Shown piece by piece: positions 1 to 7,704 of a stretch of DNA of 64,000 bases (positions within the stretch are counted from its first letter, which is position 1; every line of letters begins with the position of its first letter). The DNA comes from an uncultured Eubacteriales bacterium. GTDB taxonomy: Bacteria; Bacillota; Clostridia; Christensenellales; Aristaeellaceae. The stretch covers positions 1-64,000 of the forward strand of contig UQNN01000012.1 of the NCBI GenBank assembly GCA_900542445.1. Reading direction: 5' to 3'. The notes beneath the pieces are model-generated. The model saw only the letters and a program-made list of their open reading frames with translations. It had not been told where the DNA came from and did not search any database. The position numbers and the translations under genes were made by a program.

Positions 1-25
1 CGTTGTCACCAAGATCCTTGAGTGA
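1..25 (+). CDS. C-terminal end of an upstream gene (partial)
   Basis: One frame reads VVTKILE and then TGA at 23-25. A clear intrinsic terminator follows 26 bases later, which fits the end of a gene that begins outside the window. Seven residues are too few to identify a family, so this is an inference from position only. Confidence 0.25.
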
Positions 26-50
26 TACCCGGTCGAACACGATCATACAG

Positions 51-80
51 AGAGGGCTCCCGAAAGGGAGTCCTCTTTTT
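51..80 (+). terminator. intrinsic terminator
   Basis: A ten-base stem (52-61 with 66-75, one G/T mismatch) closes a GAAA loop and is followed by TTTTT. It separates the upstream gene from the HIT gene. Confidence 0.8.
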
Positions 81-99
81 GCTCCATAGGGAATTGAAC

Positions 100-167
100 A
101 AAGGCTGCGCGCGCGTATCGGTCTTTGAAGCTTGACAGACTGCGACGGAAAAGCAGGCGGGCTCAGT
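100..167 (+). repeat. dispersed repeat family 1, copy 1
   Basis: This stretch aligns with 721-787 (shared AAAGGCTGC, CGCGCGTA, TTTGAAG, CAGACTGCG, CGGAAA and GGCTCAG blocks in the same order). Its 3' half also aligns with the tandem units at 7496-7689. It lies just upstream of the HIT gene promoter. No open frame is conserved between copies. Confidence 0.6.
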
Positions 168-181
168 TTGTTTTTTGGGCG

Positions 182-210
182 TTGCCCCTCGGCTTTGCGG
201 GGTGTATAAT
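182..210 (+). promoter_or_regulatory. sigma-A-type promoter of the HIT gene
   Basis: TTGCCC at 182-187, a 17-base spacer and a perfect TATAAT at 205-210 lie 34 bases before the HIT start codon. Confidence 0.7.
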
Positions 211-243
211 AATCTCAGTTTAAATCGACAGGAGGTTATTTCC

Positions 244-663
244 ATGAAAGACCCGAATTGCGGCTACTGCGCGCGCGGCGAATTGCTGGATGCGTTCGGC
301 ATTGTCATCTGTGAACTGAACGTCAGCACGCTGATTCTCTTCAAAGAGCAGAGCCATCCCGGCCGCTGCGTTGTCGCGTATAAAGACCACGTGAGCGAGA
401 TTGTCGATCTGACCGACGAAGAGCGCAATGCGTTCATGGCCGATGTGAATCGCGCGGCAAAGGCGATTCATGCGGCTTTCCACCCGGATAAGCTGAACTA
501 CGGCGCGTATGGCGACACGGGCTGCCACCTGCATGTGCATCTCGTGCCGAAATACAGGGACGGCTTCGAGTGGGGCGGCGTGTTCGCGATGAATCCCGGC
601 CAGACGAAGCTGACCGATGCGCAGTATGCCGAGATGATCGAAAAGATCAAGGCCAATCTGTAA
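244..663 (+). CDS. HIT family nucleotide-binding hydrolase
   Basis: A 139-residue cytoplasmic protein of the histidine-triad superfamily, which hydrolyses nucleoside phosphoramidates or dinucleotide phosphates. The signature HLHVHLVP (His-x-His-x-His-x-x) lies near residue 98 and carries the catalytic histidine. The N-terminal NCGYC pair may bind metal. The length is usual for the family. The ATG at 244 is preceded by GGAGGT at 231-236; an in-frame start at 175 would run across the promoter and is not used. The gene has its own promoter and terminator, so it is monocistronic. Two copies of repeat family 1 flank it in the same orientation. The exact substrate cannot be told from sequence. Confidence 0.88.
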   Translation: MKDPNCGYCARGELLDAFGIVICELNVSTLILFKEQSHPGRCVVAYKDHVSEIVDLTDEERNAFMADVNRAAKAIHAAFHPDKLNYGAYGDTGCHLHVHLVPKYRDGFEWGGVFAMNPGQTKLTDAQYAEMIEKIKANL

Positions 664-677
664 GCGTCGGCAGCAAG

Positions 678-702
678 GTCCTCCTTTTGGGAGGGCTTTT
701 TT
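678..702 (+). terminator. intrinsic terminator after the HIT gene
   Basis: A GTCCTCC / GGAGGGC stem around a TTTTG loop is followed by six T residues. Confidence 0.75.
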
Positions 703-720
703 GCGCAAGGAAAACGGCAT

Positions 721-787
721 AAAGGCTGCCCGCGCGTAAAAGTTTTGAAGGTTTGCAGACTGCGGCGGAAATGCAGGCAGGCTCAGC
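721..787 (+). repeat. dispersed repeat family 1, copy 2
   Basis: This copy is similar to 100-167 along its whole length and is in the same orientation, so the HIT gene and its signals sit between direct repeats. It leads into the decayed flavoprotein gene. Confidence 0.6.
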
Positions 788-816
788 TCCTTTTTGGATT
801 GAAGAGAATAAACAAC

Positions 817-1266
817 ATGAAATACCGAAGTTCTTCTTTGACCGGCGACGGCATCACCATGGCGGTGGCGGCTGGCGCGGCGACCCTGCGCAAGACCATC
901 GAGGATTATGACGCCTATGTCATGGGCACGGCGGACAGCCTGGAGGTGGAGAAGCTCTCCGTGCGCGGCACGGTCGGCGAGGTTGAGCAGGACGAGAGCG
1001 GCAAGTATAAGCCGGAAACCTACAAGCTCGACCCAATCCGCGTGCGCTTCATGGCGCCGTCTACCCACCACACCATGGGCGGCGTGATGGTCGATGCGCA
1101 GCGCCACGTGCTGGATAACGACGGCAACGCCATCGCGGGTCTATACGCGGCGGGCGAAATCACCGGCGGCATCCATGCGGGCAACCGTCTGGGCGGCAAC
1201 GCTGTGACCGAAATCATCGTCTCCGGCCGTACCGCGGCGCAGGCGATCGAGGCGGACAACCAGTAA
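817..1266 (+). pseudogene. remnant of an FAD-dependent fumarate reductase/flavocytochrome c-type protein
   Basis: The 149-residue frame keeps two separated pieces of a family whose members are usually about 450-600 residues. A short block TGDGITMAVAAGA near residue 9 resembles the middle of the FAD domain. It is fused directly to a late segment (TLRKTIEDYDAYV). The C-terminal FAD-binding end follows: HHTMGGVMVD near residue 91, then LYAAGEITGGIHAGNRLGGNA and GRTAAQAIEA. The N-terminal Rossmann GxGxxG region and most of the substrate domain are missing, so at least two deletions are inferred. No good Shine-Dalgarno precedes the ATG; a repeat copy lies there instead. It is probably non-functional. 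A short expressed protein cannot be excluded, because the frame is intact and a terminator follows. Confidence 0.7.
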
Positions 1267-1290
1267 GGTGTTTCACACAATTCCATTTGA

Positions 1291-1325
1291 AAGGGTTCAC
1301 GCTTTCGCGGCGCGAACCCTTTTTG
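1291..1325 (+). terminator. intrinsic terminator
   Basis: A long stem (AAGGGTTC with GAACCCTT, extended inward by CGC/GCG) is followed by a T-run. It was probably the terminator of the flavoprotein gene. Confidence 0.75.
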
Positions 1326-1338
1326 TGCGTTTTAAGCA

Positions 1339-1367
1339 TTGCCAGAATCTTCCGTATAGACTATAAT
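1339..1367 (+). promoter_or_regulatory. sigma-A-type promoter
   Basis: TTGCCA at 1339-1344, 17 bases, TATAAT at 1362-1367. It drives the secreted protein starting at 1402. Confidence 0.75.
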
Positions 1368-1401
1368 ACAACTTATAAAACGGGAAAGAGGGTAAACACG
1401 C

Positions 1402-2088
1402 ATGAAGATGAAAAAATGGGCTGCGCTTGCGGCGCTGCTTCTGGCGGTCGGCGCAGCGACCGGCGCGACGGCGGAAGTCGCGGTCAACGATCATGTTTTC
1501 TTTGGCCATTATGAACAGGATAACGATTTGACCAATGGCGCGGAGGCGATCGAGTGGCGCGTGCTCAAGGTGGAGAACGGCGAAGCCCTGCTGATCAGCC
1601 AGTATGCGCTGGACAGCCAGCCGTATAACGAAAAATACGCCGTTGCGCTGTGGAGCGAATGCACGCTGCGCACGTGGCTCAATACGGCTTTTTACGACGC
1701 GGCCTTCAACGACACGGAAAAGCAGGGCATCGTGACCAAGGAGCTGGAAAACTGGAAGGACGTGAACACTCAGGACACGGTTTCCCTGCTGGATAACGAC
1801 GAGGCTAAAACCCTGTTTGAAAATCATGCGGACCGCATGACCGTGCCGACGGCCTACGCCATCGCGCAGGGCGCGTGGCAGAGCCAGAAGTATGGCCCCG
1901 GCAACGCGCAGTGGTGGCTGCGCTCCCACAGTTGGGAGGAAAAGCACCGCGGCGCTTATGTCGCGGGCAGCGGCGGCGTAATGACCTGCGGCGGCAACAG
2001 CATGGGCCGCGTGGATAACGCGCGGCTGAGCGTCCGCCCGGCGATTTATGTCGCGACCGACGCGCTGGAAGCGCTTGCGACGAAATAA
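1402..2088 (+). CDS. secreted protein with DUF6273-like domain
   Basis: A 228-residue protein with a clear signal peptide (MKMKKW, then a hydrophobic run to about residue 24, cleavage near ATA-EV). The mature part has the pattern of DUF6273 domains: an opening like DHVFFGHYEQD, a block like IEWRVLKVENGEALLISQYALD, then CTLRTWLNTAFYDAAF, WWLRS near residue 173, and a closing RLSVRPAIYV. These proteins are extracellular and often carry this domain as a C-type-lectin-like fold; no enzymatic function is established. The family name is from memory. A strong promoter and a terminator show it is a single-gene unit. An ATG two codons later (1408) is a possible alternative start. Confidence 0.65.
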   Translation: MKMKKWAALAALLLAVGAATGATAEVAVNDHVFFGHYEQDNDLTNGAEAIEWRVLKVENGEALLISQYALDSQPYNEKYAVALWSECTLRTWLNTAFYDAAFNDTEKQGIVTKELENWKDVNTQDTVSLLDNDEAKTLFENHADRMTVPTAYAIAQGAWQSQKYGPGNAQWWLRSHSWEEKHRGAYVAGSGGVMTCGGNSMGRVDNARLSVRPAIYVATDALEALATK

Positions 2089-2103
2089 ACGGTTGCAAAC
2101 GTC

Positions 2104-2143
2104 AAAACGGAGATGCATTCGGCGGGGTGCGTCTCCGTTTTTC
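2104..2143 (+). terminator. intrinsic terminator
   Basis: AAACGGAGA and TCTCCGTTT form a stem with further GCA/TGC pairing inside, followed by TTTTT. Confidence 0.8.
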
Positions 2144-2172
2144 TTGCCAAAAAGCGCCAAATGGAATATAAT
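2144..2172 (+). promoter_or_regulatory. sigma-A-type promoter of the ATP-grasp gene group
   Basis: TTGCCA at 2144-2149, 17 bases, TATAAT at 2167-2172. The same -35 variant is used at 1339. Confidence 0.7.
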
Positions 2173-2265
2173 CAGAGCATGAAAATGCGCCCGTATGGCT
2201 TTTAGCGTTTTCAAAGAAAATAAAAAAGAGACCAAATCCAACATAGAAAACGAGAGGGGTCAATC

Positions 2266-3270
2266 ATGGGAAAGCTGTCCTATGCGCTCAAGCGCGCCCG
2301 TAAGATGGATTACCGCGCAATGTTTAAAACTGCCGATATGCTGCACAAAAAGACGGGCAAAAGCCGCGTCTGGCTGATGGCCGATATGGCCAAGTGCGCC
2401 GCCAAATACAACGCGGGATATGTCGATTATAAGATCACGGAGATGTACCGCCTGAACGACGCGCAGCGCGCGACGCAGATTACGCGCGGCATCTCCAACA
2501 GCATCGTTGCGCGGATGAACGACAAAAAGTTCTGGCATTTCTTTGATAATAAAACCGAGTTCAACCAACTCTTTCATGAGCAGGTGAAGCGCGAGTGGCT
2601 CAACTTTGCCAATGCGACGGAATCACAGTTCGCCGAGTTTGTGCAGGGGCGCGGCGACATCATCTGCAAGCCGATCGACGGTTCGAGCGGGCAGGGCATC
2701 TGCAAGTGTACGCCGGAGGATTACAAGGATGTGCAGGCGCTCTATGAGCGGCTGAAAGCGGCGGGCATCGGCATTGTGGAGGACAAGGTCATCCAGCACG
2801 AGGCGATTGCGGCCCTTTGTCCGACTTCGGTCAACACGATCCGCGTGGCGACGCTGCTGGGCGACAAAAAAGAGGGCATTGTCTACGCCTATATCCGCAT
2901 CGGCAACGGCAAGGTGATGGATAACGTTGATTGCGGCGGCATGGCCGCACCGATCAACCTGGATACGGGCGTCATCAGCGGCGTGGGCGCGAACAAGGCG
3001 GGCGAAACCTATGAGTTCCACCCGATGACGGGCAAGCGCATCCCCGGCACGCAGATTCCCTATTGGGAAGAGGTCAAGGCGATGTGTCTGAAGGCGATGC
3101 ACGTCGTGCCGCAAGTGCGCTTCGTTGCGTGGGATGTGGCGATTACGCCGGACGGGCCGGTGTTCATCGAGGGCAATTCCTTCCCCAGCCACGCGATTCC
3201 GCAGTTTGCCGCGCACTTTCCGGATGGTATTGGCATTCTGCCGCGGTTTAAGGAGTTCATCGACCTATGA
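2266..3270 (+). CDS. ATP-grasp protein of the sugar-transfer-associated type
   Basis: A 334-residue protein resembling the 'sugar-transfer associated ATP-grasp' family. Residues about 130-150 (IICKPIDGSSGQGICK) form the first ATP-contacting strand with its Gly-rich loop. VNTIRVATLL near residue 188 and the C-terminal AWDVAITPDGPVFIEGNSFPS carry the acidic Asp/Glu/Asn metal ligands. Members attach an amino acid or another acid to a carbohydrate or lipid-linked acceptor; the acceptor here is unknown. The gene begins with a strong promoter and a GAGAGGGG ribosome site and overlaps the next gene by four bases (ATGA), so the two are translationally coupled. No capsule cluster surrounds it, which is unusual for this family. 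Confidence 0.75.
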   Translation: MGKLSYALKRARKMDYRAMFKTADMLHKKTGKSRVWLMADMAKCAAKYNAGYVDYKITEMYRLNDAQRATQITRGISNSIVARMNDKKFWHFFDNKTEFNQLFHEQVKREWLNFANATESQFAEFVQGRGDIICKPIDGSSGQGICKCTPEDYKDVQALYERLKAAGIGIVEDKVIQHEAIAALCPTSVNTIRVATLLGDKKEGIVYAYIRIGNGKVMDNVDCGGMAAPINLDTGVISGVGANKAGETYEFHPMTGKRIPGTQIPYWEEVKAMCLKAMHVVPQVRFVAWDVAITPDGPVFIEGNSFPSHAIPQFAAHFPDGIGILPRFKEFIDL

Positions 3271-4139
3271 TTTGCACGCTTTGCCCCAGAAACTGTAAGG
3301 CGGAACGCGCGGAAGAAACGGGCGCGGGCGTCTGCCGCATGGGCACGATGCCCAGAATCGCGCGAGCGGCGCTGCACATGTGGGAAGAGCCCTGCATCAG
3401 CGGCACGCGCGGCAGCGGCGCGGTGTTTTTTTCTGGCTGCGGGCTGAGGTGTGTGTTTTGCCAGAATGAGCGCATCAGCCAGAAAGGCGAGGGAAAACAG
3501 GTCACACCGAAGCGGCTTTCGGAAATCTTCCGCGAGTTGGAAGAGCAGGGCGCGCACAACATCAACCTTGTGACGGCGGCGCATTTTGTGCCGGCCGTGC
3601 TTGACGCGCTGGCGCTGTACAGACCGAATCTGCCCATCGTCTACAACAGCAGCGGCTATGAAAGCGTGGAGACGCTGCGCATGCTGGATGGCGCGGTGGA
3701 TATCTATCTGCCGGATTACAAATACATCGATCCGAACATGGCGGCGATGCTCTCCGGCGCGCGGGATTATCCGGATGTGGCGCACGCGGCCATTGCCGAG
3801 ATGGTGCGGCAGACGGGCGTGCCCGTCTATGACGAAAACGGCATGATGACGCGCGGCACGCTGATCCGTCATCTCGTCCTGCCGGGGCTGACGGGCGATA
3901 GCATCCGCATTCTGGAACGAATTTGCGACGATTTCCCCGGCATTCCCGTTTCGCTGATGGGGCAGTACACGCCGTGCGGCAGGGCGCTGACCATACCCGG
4001 CATGGACAGAAAGATCAGGAAAAAAGAATATGCCCGCGTGCTGGCTTATATGGAGGCCGTTGGGCTGGACGGCTATCGGCAGGAGCTTGGCTCGGCGGAT
4101 GGCGCGTTCATCCCGGCGTTTGACGGCACCGGGGTTTGA
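3267..4139 (+). CDS. radical SAM protein, PflA/PflX-like (COG1313 type)
   Basis: A 290-residue radical SAM enzyme. The cluster-binding motif CGLRCVFC (Cys-x3-Cys-x2-Cys) is near residue 56 and follows FFSG. The N-terminus has another cysteine set (CTLCPRNC and GVCRMG), typical of the COG1313 proteins annotated as pyruvate formate-lyase activating-enzyme-like. Later blocks include VYNSSGYESVETLRML and DIYLPDYKY, and the C-terminal QYTPCGRA. It should use a 4Fe-4S cluster and S-adenosylmethionine; the protein it activates is not known and no glycyl-radical enzyme is nearby. It overlaps the ATP-grasp gene by ATGA. Confidence 0.85.
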   Translation: MICTLCPRNCKAERAEETGAGVCRMGTMPRIARAALHMWEEPCISGTRGSGAVFFSGCGLRCVFCQNERISQKGEGKQVTPKRLSEIFRELEEQGAHNINLVTAAHFVPAVLDALALYRPNLPIVYNSSGYESVETLRMLDGAVDIYLPDYKYIDPNMAAMLSGARDYPDVAHAAIAEMVRQTGVPVYDENGMMTRGTLIRHLVLPGLTGDSIRILERICDDFPGIPVSLMGQYTPCGRALTIPGMDRKIRKKEYARVLAYMEAVGLDGYRQELGSADGAFIPAFDGTGV

Positions 4140-4160
4140 AGTACGAAAGGAATGAGCGAG

Positions 4161-5417
4161 ATGCAGGCCTGTTTTCTCCCGGCAGATATTCTTTTGCCCG
4201 ATGCGGCGGCAGATGTTGAAAAATGGTCGGTCGTCGCCTGCGACCAGTTCACCAGCCAGATGGAGTATTGGCAGAAGGCGGCGCAGATCGTCGGCGACGC
4301 GCCAAGCACGCTGAACATCGTCTACCCGGAAGTCTATCTCGCCGAGGGCGACGCGCGAATCGAGCGCATTCGGCGGGCGATGGCGGATTACATGCAGCGC
4401 GGCGTGCTGCAAACGCGCGTAAAAAACGGCTTTGTGTTTGTGCGCCGCGTGACAGAGAGCGGCGAACGTCTTGGGCTGGTTGGTAAGCTGGATTTGGAGC
4501 AGTATGATTTTACGCCCGGTACATCCGCGCCCGTCCGCGCGACGGAGGGAACGATTCTCTCGCGCATTCCGCCGCGCGTGCGCATCCGTCAGGGCGCGCC
4601 GATTGAAAGCCCACATGTGATGATGCTCGTCGATGACGCGGCCATGCGCCTGATCGAGCCGTTGGCGCAGATGGATCTGCCCAAGCTCTATGACACACAG
4701 CTGATGCTCGGCGGCGGACACATCAGCGGCTTTGCGGTCGAGGGCGAACCGGCTGCGCGGACGGCGGAGCTGATTGCGCAGATGCAGCGGGAGAGCGGCG
4801 GCTTCTTCCTCGCGGTCGGCGACGGCAACCACTCGCTGGCGACGGCGAAAGCCTGCTGGGAGCAGATCAAGCCGACGCTTTCCGAAGCGGAGCGGGAGAA
4901 CCATCCCGCGCGGTTTGCGCTCTGCGAGCTGGTCAATCTGCACAGCCCGGCGCTGGTCTTCCGACCGGTTCACCGCGTGGTTTTCGGCGCGGATATCGAC
5001 GCGCTGCAAAGCGGCTTTGAACTGTATCTGCGCGCCCACGGCATGACGCTCACGGATGGCGGCGAAGTGACGCTCGTGCAGGGCGGCGAGCGGCGCGGCT
5101 TTGCCATCAGCGGGCGAGGAGACCGCCTGCCGGTGGACGTTTTGCAGAAATACCTCGATCAGGCGTGCGGCGAAAAGAGCGGCTGGTCGCTGGACTACGT
5201 GCATGGCGACGCAGACGCGGCGAGCCTTGCCCAAAACGGTGCGACGGCGGCGCTGCTCGGCGCGATGGATAAGCGCGCGCTCTTCCCGGCGATCGCCGCG
5301 GGCGGCGTGCTGCCCCGGAAGACGTTCTCCATGGGCGAGGCGACGGAAAAGCGGTATTATATGGAGTGCAGGGCGATTGAGAAAAACAATGAAAAAGAAA
5401 TGGCCGCAAAAGAATGA
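4161..5417 (+). CDS. DUF1015 family protein
   Basis: A 418-residue protein of the DUF1015 (COG4198) family. Recognisable blocks are LPADILLPD near the start, VVACDQFTSQ, NIVYPEVYLAEGDAR, a central FFLAVGDGNHSLATAKA, and the late LPRKTFSMGEATEKRYYME. The family is widespread in Clostridia with no proven reaction. I prefer the ATG at 4161 because AAAGGA at 4146-4151 is correctly spaced for it; an ATG at 4152 abuts that site. It lies 21 bases after the radical SAM gene and is probably the third gene of that operon. No clear terminator follows. Confidence 0.75.
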   Translation: MQACFLPADILLPDAAADVEKWSVVACDQFTSQMEYWQKAAQIVGDAPSTLNIVYPEVYLAEGDARIERIRRAMADYMQRGVLQTRVKNGFVFVRRVTESGERLGLVGKLDLEQYDFTPGTSAPVRATEGTILSRIPPRVRIRQGAPIESPHVMMLVDDAAMRLIEPLAQMDLPKLYDTQLMLGGGHISGFAVEGEPAARTAELIAQMQRESGGFFLAVGDGNHSLATAKACWEQIKPTLSEAERENHPARFALCELVNLHSPALVFRPVHRVVFGADIDALQSGFELYLRAHGMTLTDGGEVTLVQGGERRGFAISGRGDRLPVDVLQKYLDQACGEKSGWSLDYVHGDADAASLAQNGATAALLGAMDKRALFPAIAAGGVLPRKTFSMGEATEKRYYMECRAIEKNNEKEMAAKE

Positions 5418-5576
5418 TCGAAATGTTTGAATCGGTTGGCTCGTAAAATCCCCGTAAAAGTTATGAATTCGACACTTTAAACAGAAGATGCGCCGCGGTT
5501 TTGTAAGGCTTGAAAATCCTTATGCGGCCTGCCTTTTCGTGAAGAAAATAACTTGAAGAGGGAGCAGGGGCGGACG

Positions 5577-5605
5577 TTGACAGCGCGCTGTTTTCCATGT
5601 AAAAT
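5577..5605 (+). promoter_or_regulatory. sigma-A-type promoter of pyk
   Basis: TTGACA at 5577-5582, 17 bases, TAAAAT at 5600-5605, 71 bases before the pyk start. The rest of the 5418-5676 gap holds nothing I recognise. Confidence 0.75.
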
Positions 5606-5676
5606 AGGTACGTTTGCAAAAAAGCGGAGTGTGCCTGGCCGTCTGGGAGTGGCGGCCGTTCAAGGAGGAAAACAAA

Positions 5677-7446
5677 ATGATCAGAAAGACCAAAATCGTG
5701 TGTACGCTTGGCCCGGCCAGCGACAGCGAAGAGATGATCTCCAAGCTGATGGACGCGGGCATGAACGTGTGCCGTCTGAATATGTCACACGGCTCTTACG
5801 AAGAGCAGGGCGCGCGCATTGACCGCATCAAGCGTCTGCGTGCGGAAAAGAATATCCCGGTCGCCATCATGCTGGATACCAAGGGCCCAGAAGTGCGCAC
5901 CAAAACCCTCAAGGGCGACAAGGTGACGCTCCAGGCCGGGCAGGATTTCATCCTGACCAGCCGCGACATCGAGGGCGACGAAACGCAGGTGTCCATCACC
6001 TATCCGAAGATGGTCGATTTGGTGCATGCCGGCACGCGCGTTCTGATTGACGACGGCCTGATCGCGCTGGACGTTAAGCAGATCGTGAACGGCACGGACA
6101 TCGTCTGCACGGTCATCAACGGCGGCGTGCTTGGCGGCCGCAAGGGCATTTCCGTGCCGGATGTGGATTTGCAGATGCCTTCCATCGGTGAAAAGGATCG
6201 CAGCGACATCATCTTCGGCATTGAAAAGGGCATTGACCTCATCGCTGCGTCCTTCGTCTGCCGTCCCAGCGACGTGCTGACCATCCGCAAGCTCTGCGCC
6301 GACAACGGCGGCAGCCATGTGCAGATTTTCTCCAAGATCGAAAACCGCATGGGTGTGAATAACTTTGACGAAATCCTCAAGGTTTCCGACGGCATCATGG
6401 TGGCGCGCGGCGACCTGGGCGTGGAAGTCGATATGGAAGAAGTTCCGGTGCTGCAAAAGCAGTTCATCCACAAGTGCAACGTGGCGGCCAAGCCGGTCAT
6501 CACCGCGACGCAGATGCTCGATTCCATGATCCGCAACCCGCGCCCGACCCGCGCGGAAGCCAGCGACGTGGCCAACGCCATCATCGACGGTACGGACGCG
6601 ATCATGCTCTCCGGCGAGACCGCCGCGGGCAAGTACCCGATCGAGGCCGTCGGCACGATGGTGCGCATTGCGACCTACATCGAAGCGCATCAGCTGCACG
6701 ACAACACCCAGCTGCTCCAGCAGGAGGCGGTGCGCAACGCGACCGTCCGCACGGTGGCGAACGCGGTTTCCTATTCCTGCTGCCAGATGGCGCGCGATTT
6801 GAACGCCAACGCCATCATCACGCCGAGCAACTCCGGCACGACGGCGCGCATGGTCGCCCGTTTCCGCCCGGACTGCCCGATCATCGCGCCGACGCCGAGC
6901 GAACATGCGTATCATCAGCTGGGCCTGAGCTATGGCGTTATGCCGGCGCACATGGGCGTGAGCGGCGATACCGACGAACTCATCAATACGGCCGTTGAGG
7001 CGGCGCAGCAGACCGGCCTGATTAAGACCGGCGACGTGGTGATCATTTCCGCGGGCGTGCCGACGGGCGTTTCCGGCACGACCAACCTGATCAAGGCGCA
7101 TATCGTCGGCAACGTGCTGCTGCGCGGCATCGGCGTGGGCAGCGGCTGCGCGAGCGGCAATGTCTGCACCGTCAACACGCTCAGCGATCTGGAGAGCGAC
7201 TTCAAGGATGGCGATGTGATCGTCACCAAGATGACTTCGAGCGAGATGCTGCCCTATATGCGCCGCGCGAGCGCCGTCGTCGTGGAAAGCACCAATCCGG
7301 AGTGCCACGCGGCCGTGGCCTGCCAGGCGATGGGCATTCCGATGATGATGGACCGCACCTATCAGGCGGTGCATATGCTCAAAAGCGGCATGATGATTAC
7401 CGTCGATGCGGACGAGGGATTCATCTACAACGGCATCAAGGCGTAA
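5677..7446 (+). CDS. pyk: pyruvate kinase with C-terminal phosphohistidine-like domain
   Basis: A 589-residue enzyme that converts phosphoenolpyruvate and ADP to pyruvate and ATP in glycolysis. The N-terminus reads KTKIVCTLGPAS and SRLNMSHG-like (CRLNMSHG). The central FSKIENRMGVNNFDEIL, VARGDLGVEV and ATQMLDSMIRNPRPTRAE blocks are the substrate and metal site. Residues about 350-475 form the C domain. About 100 extra residues follow and resemble the PEP-utiliser mobile domain of Bacillus-type pyruvate kinases, including a His in CHAAVACQAMGIP. The ATG at 5677 has AAGGAGGAA upstream; the longer in-frame start at 5614 is not used. It is monocistronic between its own promoter and a strong terminator. 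Confidence 0.95.
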   Translation: MIRKTKIVCTLGPASDSEEMISKLMDAGMNVCRLNMSHGSYEEQGARIDRIKRLRAEKNIPVAIMLDTKGPEVRTKTLKGDKVTLQAGQDFILTSRDIEGDETQVSITYPKMVDLVHAGTRVLIDDGLIALDVKQIVNGTDIVCTVINGGVLGGRKGISVPDVDLQMPSIGEKDRSDIIFGIEKGIDLIAASFVCRPSDVLTIRKLCADNGGSHVQIFSKIENRMGVNNFDEILKVSDGIMVARGDLGVEVDMEEVPVLQKQFIHKCNVAAKPVITATQMLDSMIRNPRPTRAEASDVANAIIDGTDAIMLSGETAAGKYPIEAVGTMVRIATYIEAHQLHDNTQLLQQEAVRNATVRTVANAVSYSCCQMARDLNANAIITPSNSGTTARMVARFRPDCPIIAPTPSEHAYHQLGLSYGVMPAHMGVSGDTDELINTAVEAAQQTGLIKTGDVVIISAGVPTGVSGTTNLIKAHIVGNVLLRGIGVGSGCASGNVCTVNTLSDLESDFKDGDVIVTKMTSSEMLPYMRRASAVVVESTNPECHAAVACQAMGIPMMMDRTYQAVHMLKSGMMITVDADEGFIYNGIKA

Positions 7447-7462
7447 CAGGACGAACCAGTCA

Positions 7463-7498
7463 AGCAGCAGAAAAGCGCGAGTTTTTCTGCTGCTTTTT
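7463..7498 (+). terminator. intrinsic terminator of pyk
   Basis: AGCAGCAGAAAA pairs with TTTTTCTGCTGCT around a GCGCGAG loop, followed by a T-run. Confidence 0.85.
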
Positions 7499-7689
7499 CG
7501 ACACACGGGAAACGGCGCAACCATCATCCGCGTGTGCGGAGATTTGAGGTTTTGCAGATTGCGGCGGAAGGGCGGGCGGCCTCAGGCCGCTTTTCGACAC
7601 ACGGGAAACGGCGCAACAATCATCCGCGTGTGCGGAGATTTGAGGTTTTGCAGATTGCGGCGGAAGGGCGGGCGGCCTCAGGCCGCTTT
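7496..7689 (+). repeat. two tandem 96-bp units of dispersed repeat family 1
   Basis: The units beginning near 7496 and 7592 are almost identical (96-base period, one clear C/A difference and a T-run length change). Each ends in a perfect hairpin, GCGGCC-TCA-GGCCGC, followed by T residues. The 3' half matches the copies at 100-167 and 721-787. The near identity points to a recent duplication. An open frame crosses the pair, but it is only a repeat translation. Confidence 0.85.
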
Positions 7690-7704
7690 GGGTAAAGGAA
7701 GGAC

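Noticed and set aside
3060..5234. Minus-strand open frame of 724 codons opposite the radical SAM and DUF1015 genes
   Set aside because: It is antisense to well-supported genes, is rich in Arg/His/Ala low-complexity sequence, and has no recognisable domain or ribosome site. High GC at third codon positions keeps this antisense frame open.
5785..7527. Minus-strand open frame of 580 codons opposite pyk
   Set aside because: It fully mirrors the pyruvate kinase gene and shows only Arg/His-rich shadow sequence.
7496..7689. Possible CRISPR-like array
   Set aside because: Only two units in direct contact, with no spacers and no cas genes.
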